Shown here: one piece after another, positions 42,199-46,908 of the stretch
Position numbering within the stretch: position 1 is the stretch's first letter
Layout of the letters: the number at the start of each line of letters is the position of its first letter
The notes under the pieces: generated by a model
Database searches by the model: none
Seen by the model: only the letters and a program-made list of their open reading frames with translations
Told to the model about the DNA's origin: nothing
Assembly: GCA_017613535.1 (NCBI GenBank)
Contig: JAGADO010000106.1
Location: 1 to 46,908 of the forward strand
Reading direction: 5' to 3'
DNA length: 46,908 bases
Source: Clostridia bacterium
Lineage (GTDB): Bacteria > Bacillota > Clostridia > UBA1212 > UBA1255
Made by a program: the position numbers and the translations under genes

Positions 42199-44130
42199 TT
42201 AGAGATCGCGCGGCATTACCGTGACCGTACTGAATCCTGAATATGTGACCATACCCGGCCTGCCGCCGGGTATTTTTTTGACGTTTTTAACGAGCGTATA
42301 ATCCACGTCAACTTTTGACCCTGAACGCTGTGAACTGTAATACGCGGCAAGTTCCGCCGCCGTTTCTATGTCTTTATCTTCCGCTTCGGGAGAGGCCGAT
42401 TCTTTCAATTTCAGTACGACGTGGGACCCGGGCGCGTTTTTAACGTGGAACCACATATCTTCGGGAGCAGCATCGCGCAGCGTAAGTTTCTCGTTCTGGC
42501 GGGAATTGCGGCCGATCAGGATGCGCTTTCCGGAAGGGGAAATGCGCTGGATCGGGCGCGTGAGACCTGCGGTATCCTTTTCATCTTTCTCGCTTTTTTC
42601 GGCCTTATCGCCCCCGTGACCGCGGCCGGAAGACTTCGCTTTCGCCGCATTCGCCCTCGCCCGAAGGCTCTTTTTAGACGCCGGCTTCCCTCCGAGGTAA
42701 GCGGAAGGAGGTATTTTAGGATCGTGCGCATGATTTCCGGCACGTGAATCATCGGAAAAACCGTCTTTCGACCGGCGCCCGGAACGCGCTTCCTCAGCGC
42801 GAAGTTCGGAGCGGATATCCGCGATTTCATCGAAAGAAGTGGAATTTCTGAGCATTGCAGCCAGATCTTCGAGGTAATCGAGCTCTGCCTTTGCCGCATC
42901 CCTCAGTTTAGCGACATTTTCCGAAGTGGCCTTATGCTTGCGGTAACGCTTGAAGTACAGTTGAGCGTTTGCCGCGACGCTGCGGGACGGGTCAAGTTCG
43001 AGCCTGAGCGACGGATCTCCGTCCGAGTAATAATCGGTAATTTCTATTTCGCGCGCGTATTCGGGCAATGAATAAAGCTGTGCGTTCAGCAGTTCTCCGA
43101 GCTGTTTTTCGCGCTCGAAACCGGCTGCCTCGTCAAGTTCGCGGCTGTATTCCTGTATTTTTTTTGACAATTTCTCCGTATTTCCGGATATTTCCCGCAT
43201 CACGCCTGCCAGTTCGCGCCCAAACCGCTCGGTCTCGGCTTTTGCGGTGAAGAAGCGGTCAACGGCCAGATTCACCGTGCTGAACGTGCTTACCGCCCCG
43301 AACGCTCTCGAGCAGACGGAAAGGCAGTGAAAATCGGAACCGTTTTTGATGAACGAAGGATGATAATTGCCTGAGCTGATCTCCTGAACGGCAGACGACA
43401 CGGCATCGATGAACCTGGCCGCGTCGCTGCGGCTGAGGGCCGCGGCAGGTGCGGCCGGATTTATTCCGGCGTCGATGCAGATAGCGTCGCACAGCGCAGG
43501 GCTGAAACCGGCTGCAATAGACAGAAGACACTTCGAAACGGTATTGCCCCCGCCAGAACCTTCGCTCGTATCTGCGGAAAGCGCCTCCGAAATGCGGCCG
43601 TACGTCAGATTCTGCGGTGCATATTTATTCTGTGCCGGCGGGGGAGTGTACGGCCTCGCAGGCATGACCTCGCGAAAGCGGTTAACGGAATTGTCCGCGT
43701 GGCGGATAGCGTCGTGAATGACACCCGCCGAATTGAGCAGAATAAGATTGCTCTGCCGGTTCATTATCTCCAGCACGAGTTTTTTGATCTCTGTATCACC
43801 GAGTTCGTTGCGCGTTTCGAATTCGATCACAGCCACGCGATCGAACCCCTGCTGCCTTACAGCGGCGATCCGCGCCCCGGACAGGTACTTTCTCAGCACC
43901 ATACAGAACGGGGGAGGCAGCGAAGGATTTTCTTTCTTAGTGCGCGTAAGATGAATGCGCGCGGAAGCCGGATCGGCGCTCAAAAGAAGCCTATAGTGCT
44001 CCTGCGAGGCGTGAATAAGCAGCGTGATCTCATACGGCTCCGTCTGAAATATCTTTTCGACGCGGCCGCCGGTGAGCAATCCTCTTAATTCTTCTGTTAT
44101 TGCGTGAAGGACGACGCCGTCAAATGCCAT
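42199..44130 (-). CDS. rqcH: RqcH/NFACT ribosome quality control protein
   Basis: 643 aa; ATG 44130 preceded by AAAGGA on the - strand. RqcH binds stalled 50S-peptidyl-tRNA complexes and directs C-terminal Ala tailing of nascent chains. The N-terminus MAFDGVVLHAITEELR and the FDR motif at 96-98 (Asp97-Arg98, the pair known to be needed in Bacillus RqcH) are conserved. Helix-hairpin and coiled-coil regions follow, and the C-terminal NFACT-R domain contains RNSRQNEKLTL, DMWFHVKNAPGSHVVLK and a YTLVKNVKK end. A low-complexity basic linker (about 470-535; KKSLRARANAAKAKSS) lies before NFACT-R. Convergent with the gene ending at 42182, only 16 bp apart. Confidence 0.93.
   Translation of the reverse strand: MAFDGVVLHAITEELRGLLTGGRVEKIFQTEPYEITLLIHASQEHYRLLLSADPASARIHLTRTKKENPSLPPPFCMVLRKYLSGARIAAVRQQGFDRVAVIEFETRNELGDTEIKKLVLEIMNRQSNLILLNSAGVIHDAIRHADNSVNRFREVMPARPYTPPPAQNKYAPQNLTYGRISEALSADTSEGSGGGNTVSKCLLSIAAGFSPALCDAICIDAGINPAAPAAALSRSDAARFIDAVSSAVQEISSGNYHPSFIKNGSDFHCLSVCSRAFGAVSTFSTVNLAVDRFFTAKAETERFGRELAGVMREISGNTEKLSKKIQEYSRELDEAAGFEREKQLGELLNAQLYSLPEYAREIEITDYYSDGDPSLRLELDPSRSVAANAQLYFKRYRKHKATSENVAKLRDAAKAELDYLEDLAAMLRNSTSFDEIADIRSELRAEEARSGRRSKDGFSDDSRAGNHAHDPKIPPSAYLGGKPASKKSLRARANAAKAKSSGRGHGGDKAEKSEKDEKDTAGLTRPIQRISPSGKRILIGRNSRQNEKLTLRDAAPEDMWFHVKNAPGSHVVLKLKESASPEAEDKDIETAAELAAYYSSQRSGSKVDVDYTLVKNVKKIPGGRPGMVTYSGFSTVTVMPRDL
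42252..42279 (+). terminator. Rho-independent terminator inside the 3' coding end of rqcH
   Basis: TACCCGGC (42252-42259) and GCCGGGTA (42265-42272) form a perfect 8-bp stem with a 5-nt loop, followed by seven T. It would end + strand transcripts coming from 41217-42182. On the - strand the same bases encode the PGGRPG part near the C-terminus of RqcH. Confidence 0.75.
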
Positions 44131-44179
44131 TGTTCACTGATCCTTTCGGTCCGGTTCCGCGGATGATGCTTCGGGACAT

Positions 44180-45157
44180 TCAGTCAAGCTGTTTGCTGAG
44201 CTTTGCAAATTTGGGAGAAATGCGCTCGAGCGATGCGAATGCTTCCTCGGTGGGAACTTCTTCCATGCCGGACTGCAGGTAATTTCTGAGTACGCCGGTC
44301 AATATGAACGGACGGATGAATGCTGAGTGGATCACGGACCAGATCGCTATTCCGGCAACGACCGCCACGGCAATTACGAGCGTTTTGGGGTTGGACAGGA
44401 TATCATATAGCCATCTGCTTTCGACTTCCGCACCCTCTGCGACAACGAATTCCGCCGCGAGCGTCTCGAATGCGCGCGGGAAGCTTGAGAAGATCAGGTA
44501 GAAAATGCCGAAAAACACTCCGCCGATCGCGAGGAGCGACACGAGCGACATTCCGAAAATGCGGCCCATATTTTTAGCAAGCGTCTTTCCGTGCTTGAAG
44601 AACAGCACGGCACCCTCGCACGTTGCCCGCACGGAGCCCTTTTCCTTGCGGTAGAAGACCCAGCCGAGGCAGCAATCGCAAAGGTATGCGACAAGAGTAT
44701 TGATAGCGGTTGAGATCGCCGAACCGACCGCCCCGCCGGAGTCGCCGCCTATTGCCCGTCCCGCGCTCGTTATTCCGCGGCCGATCTGCGTGAAGATCCC
44801 CTTTATAGCCGCGGTTACTGCAAAGAAGCCCGCAATGGTGGCGAAGCGCTCTTTAACGGCGCGCTTGCCTTCCTTATAAACGTTGTCCGGAAGAGAGCCT
44901 TCCGTAATACCCCTCGTCATCATCGCGATCTGTCCTGCTTTGAATATGTACGACACAAGTCGCGTAAGCAGCGCGAGAATCACGATTCCGACGACCAGTC
45001 CGATGACAAGTCCTATCGGGCCTTTGTTGAATTTATTCTCGGCAATAATGAAGCCTCCTACGGCCAGCCCTGCCAGCACGAGCAGCGAGATGATGTCGAA
45101 CACCAGCCTGCGTATCGAAAAGCACAATGTCTTTTTGTAGATCTCTTTGTTTGTCAT
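44180..45157 (-). CDS. Uncharacterised multi-pass membrane protein
   Basis: 325 aa. I use ATG 45157 (MTNKEIYKK), which follows a GGAGGGGC site; the longer upstream frame runs across the promoter. About five or six membrane segments: residues about 18-40, 46-72, 109-135, 205-235 and 264-290. A Gly/Ala-rich segment (GRGITSAGRAIGGDSGGAVGS) sits in the middle and a charged C-terminal tail ends KFAKLSKQLD. I recognise no family. It lies 49 bp upstream of rqcH on the same strand, so they likely form an operon, but a functional link is not established. Confidence 0.75.
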   Translation of the reverse strand: MTNKEIYKKTLCFSIRRLVFDIISLLVLAGLAVGGFIIAENKFNKGPIGLVIGLVVGIVILALLTRLVSYIFKAGQIAMMTRGITEGSLPDNVYKEGKRAVKERFATIAGFFAVTAAIKGIFTQIGRGITSAGRAIGGDSGGAVGSAISTAINTLVAYLCDCCLGWVFYRKEKGSVRATCEGAVLFFKHGKTLAKNMGRIFGMSLVSLLAIGGVFFGIFYLIFSSFPRAFETLAAEFVVAEGAEVESRWLYDILSNPKTLVIAVAVVAGIAIWSVIHSAFIRPFILTGVLRNYLQSGMEEVPTEEAFASLERISPKFAKLSKQLD

Positions 45158-45203
45158 AACAGCCCCTCCGATTGGTGTTGTTTTGTTCAGATTTTGCGCG
45201 CTT

Positions 45204-45232
45204 ATTATATTCTTATTTTGCGGCTGGCGCAA
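45204..45232 (-). promoter_or_regulatory. Sigma-A promoter for the membrane protein-rqcH operon
   Basis: On the - strand, TTGCGC (45232-45227) and TATAAT (45209-45204) have a 17-bp spacer, 47 bp upstream of ATG 45157. It is divergent from the promoter at 45251-45279. Confidence 0.7.
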
Positions 45233-45250
45233 GAAAAGATGCGGTCCGGA

Positions 45251-45279
45251 TTGACCGCGCGGTAAAAATCGATTATACT
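45251..45279 (+). promoter_or_regulatory. Sigma-A promoter for the PLP enzyme gene
   Basis: TTGACC (45251-45256) and TATACT (45274-45279), 17-bp spacer, 30 bp upstream of ATG 45309. It lies back-to-back with the - strand promoter, their -35 boxes 18 bp apart. Confidence 0.8.
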
Positions 45280-45308
45280 TTCAGCCATGGAGGCCATGAG
45301 CTGACGAT

Positions 45309-46730
45309 ATGAGCACGAACGGTATTGACGAAATCAGTAAAAATAAAACAGATATGAGCATGCTTGAATTCCTGCAGAAACGCGCTGAGGCGGGCAGGGT
45401 CAGGCTTCATATGCCCGGTCACAACGGCCGCGCTCTTACCGGCGCATTCTGGGAGGAGCTGTTTAAAATCGACGTGACGGAGCTTCCGGATACGGATGAT
45501 TTGCATTCGCCGTGCGGGATGATCGCGCGTTCGCAGGAGCGTGCGGCTGCTCTTTGGGGGGCAAAGCGTTCGTTCTACCTCGTGGGGTCAAGCACCGCCG
45601 GAATTCTTGCGGGGGTCCTTGCCGCGGCAGAAAGCGGGACGGTCATTCTTGCGCGCAATTGCCACAAAAGCGTGTACAGCGCGTGCGACGTTGCCCGCGT
45701 GCGCAAATCGTTCATCATGCCACGCGTTGACCGCGAAAGCGGTATCTTCCTTTCCGTAACGCCCGAACAGGTGCGCGATGCCATAAGGCGCGAGAAGGGC
45801 AGGGCGTCGCTCGTCGTTATAACTTCTCCAACGTACGAAGGTGTGATCAGCGACACCGCCGGAATTGCGCGCGTGTGCCGCGAAGAAGGGGTACCGCTGA
45901 TGGTCGACGAAGCTCACGGAGCACATCTGGCTATCGGTGCGCATGGAGGCGTTTTCGGCGGTTCGGCCGTGCGTTCCGGGGCGGATATCGTCATACAGAG
46001 CCTTCATAAGACGCTGCCGAGTCCTACTCAGACCGGTATCGCGCATTTCTGTTCCGAAAATTCCGCGCTGGAGAAGCGTTTCGTGAGGATGCTGGAGGTC
46101 GTGCAATCGTCAAGTCCTTCGTATATATTGATGGCCGGCATTGATGCGTGCGTGCGGCTGATGGAGGAGCGCGGCAATGAACTTATGCGCAGCTGGAAGA
46201 TGCTGGTGTCTGACGCGAGGAAAGAACTCGGCAAGCTTAAGAATGTGCGTGTTTTCGGCGGTGCTGACGGTGTTTTTATGACCGATCCCACAAAGATCTG
46301 CCTTATCGTTCCGGACGGCGAGGAGTACGCCCGCAGGCTGAGCGATGACGGGATCGATTGCGAATTTGCGCTCGGCAGGACTGTTTTGCTGTATACCGGC
46401 GCCGGAACCGATAAAAATGACCTTTGCAGGGCCGCAGAGACGCTTAAAAAGCTTGACAGGGTCAACATCCCTCCGGTCAATGATGTGCCTTTTCCGGGCA
46501 TTCTGCCGCGTCGTGCGAGGTCGGGCGCTGACAATACTTTTTCTGTTTCTGATCTTGTTTCTCCCGAGGGTGTGCTTGGTTCGGCCGGCCGCGTCAGTCC
46601 CTGCTATGTTTGGACTTACCCGCCCGGGATCCCGCTCCTCTGTCCCGGCGAGCGGCTGGACAAAGCGCTTGCTGCGTGGCTGGCGGAGTGTGTGAGGGCC
46701 GGAGTGAAATTGAGCATAAGGGCGGAATAG
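45309..46730 (+). CDS. Orn/Lys/Arg decarboxylase-family PLP enzyme
   Basis: 473 aa, ATG at 45309; the GGAGG site (45289-45293) is 15 bp away, rather far, so a slightly later start is possible. The fold-type I PLP core is clear: RLHMPGHNGRALTG at the start, FYLVGSSTAGILAGVLAA, NCHKSVYSACDVA, SPTYEGVISD, MVDEAHGAHLA with the Asp that pairs with the pyridine nitrogen, and the PLP-binding Lys in SLHKTLPSPTQTG. It matches short SpeA/Orn-Lys-Arg decarboxylase group proteins in Firmicutes. Decarboxylation of a basic amino acid for polyamine synthesis is the default guess. It lacks the N-terminal wing domain of large decarboxylases. Confidence 0.87.
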   Translation: MSTNGIDEISKNKTDMSMLEFLQKRAEAGRVRLHMPGHNGRALTGAFWEELFKIDVTELPDTDDLHSPCGMIARSQERAAALWGAKRSFYLVGSSTAGILAGVLAAAESGTVILARNCHKSVYSACDVARVRKSFIMPRVDRESGIFLSVTPEQVRDAIRREKGRASLVVITSPTYEGVISDTAGIARVCREEGVPLMVDEAHGAHLAIGAHGGVFGGSAVRSGADIVIQSLHKTLPSPTQTGIAHFCSENSALEKRFVRMLEVVQSSSPSYILMAGIDACVRLMEERGNELMRSWKMLVSDARKELGKLKNVRVFGGADGVFMTDPTKICLIVPDGEEYARRLSDDGIDCEFALGRTVLLYTGAGTDKNDLCRAAETLKKLDRVNIPPVNDVPFPGILPRRARSGADNTFSVSDLVSPEGVLGSAGRVSPCYVWTYPPGIPLLCPGERLDKALAAWLAECVRAGVKLSIRAE

Positions 46731-46735
46731 AATGA

Positions 46736-46908
46736 TGCGGCCGGATCTGGCGCTTTTGCCGGGTTCGGCCGCTGCTTTATTGCGGCGGTATACGGCCACA
46801 TTCCGCTATTCCATTGATTGTGGCCGTATGAATCGGGCGTGGCGCACGGCCGCAAACGGCGATTTCATCAAATGTGGCCGTGCTTTTACTCAGTGGTATA
46901 CGGCCACA
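46736..46908. repeat. Tandem array of 54-bp palindromic units, cut by the window end
   Basis: ATACGGCCACA (46790-46800), 18-nt loop, TGTGGCCGTAT (46819-46829); GCACGGCCGCA (46844-46854), 18-nt loop, TGTGGCCGTGC (46873-46883); ATACGGCCACA again at 46898-46908. Unit starts are exactly 54 bp apart. The arms carry paired changes: AT/AT in one unit, GC/GC in the next. A degenerate unit (GCGGCC and GGCCGC) lies before at about 46737-46772. The array starts right after the PLP gene stop and continues past the window. Confidence 0.8.

Noticed and set aside
46736-46908. CRISPR array at the right end
   Set aside because: The repeated parts are palindrome arms with short 18- and 14-nt gaps that are themselves partly similar. 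There are no long identical direct repeats with unique 30-nt spacers, and no cas genes.

Overview
This 46.9 kb window is one dense stretch of bacterial chromosome. Nearly every gene lies on the + strand; only two near the right end (42199-45157) are on the - strand. Consensus sigma-A promoters, strong GGAGG ribosome sites, frequent TTG/GTG starts, a VanW-type surface protein, a sortase-like sorting signal, RqcH and P/T-rich wall linkers all point to a Gram-positive Clostridia member, probably a carbohydrate-degrading gut or rumen organism. That placement is inference. I see no rRNA, tRNA, CRISPR array or intact transposon.

Layout. 2-2730: the C-terminal part of a GH4 alpha-galactosidase-like enzyme and a lipoprotein with a GH71/99-like fold. 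2781-6920: a VanW protein overlapping an RNA uracil-C5 methyltransferase, behind a consensus promoter. 6970-9012: an AT-richer accessory patch with three uncharacterised genes and a decayed SymE-like toxin. 9038-14681: a zinc-ribbon protein, GH25 muramidase, double GNAT, AlkD-like protein, nitroreductase and an anion permease. 14762-24865: an anchored repeat protein, an MscS channel, a large membrane-anchored GH78 rhamnosidase and a probably sortase-anchored discoidin-domain protein. 25056-28981: a PNPOx-like protein, a GNAT, a P-loop/GNAT fusion, a polyferredoxin and two small hypotheticals.

29018-37971 is the most interesting part: a nine-gene cluster of amidohydrolase, fucose/arabinose-isomerase-like protein, TIM-like isomerase, YjbQ protein, FGGY kinase, SIS isomerase, a second divergent YjbQ protein, histidine phosphatase and a GPH/SLC45-like MFS transporter. 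It looks like uptake, isomerisation, phosphorylation and phosphosugar rearrangement of an unidentified sugar. I cannot match it to a described route. It contains no aldolase, transketolase or dehydrogenase.

38031-46730 holds housekeeping and miscellaneous genes: GDPD, PepF-like peptidase, a small membrane protein, an alpha/beta-hydrolase-DUF3795 fusion, then rqcH and a membrane protein convergent on it, and a PLP decarboxylase-family enzyme with its own divergent promoter. The window ends inside a tandem array of exactly 54-bp units, each with an 11-bp inverted repeat. A separate 20-bp inverted-repeat pair flanks the second yjbQ, the phosphatase and the transporter.
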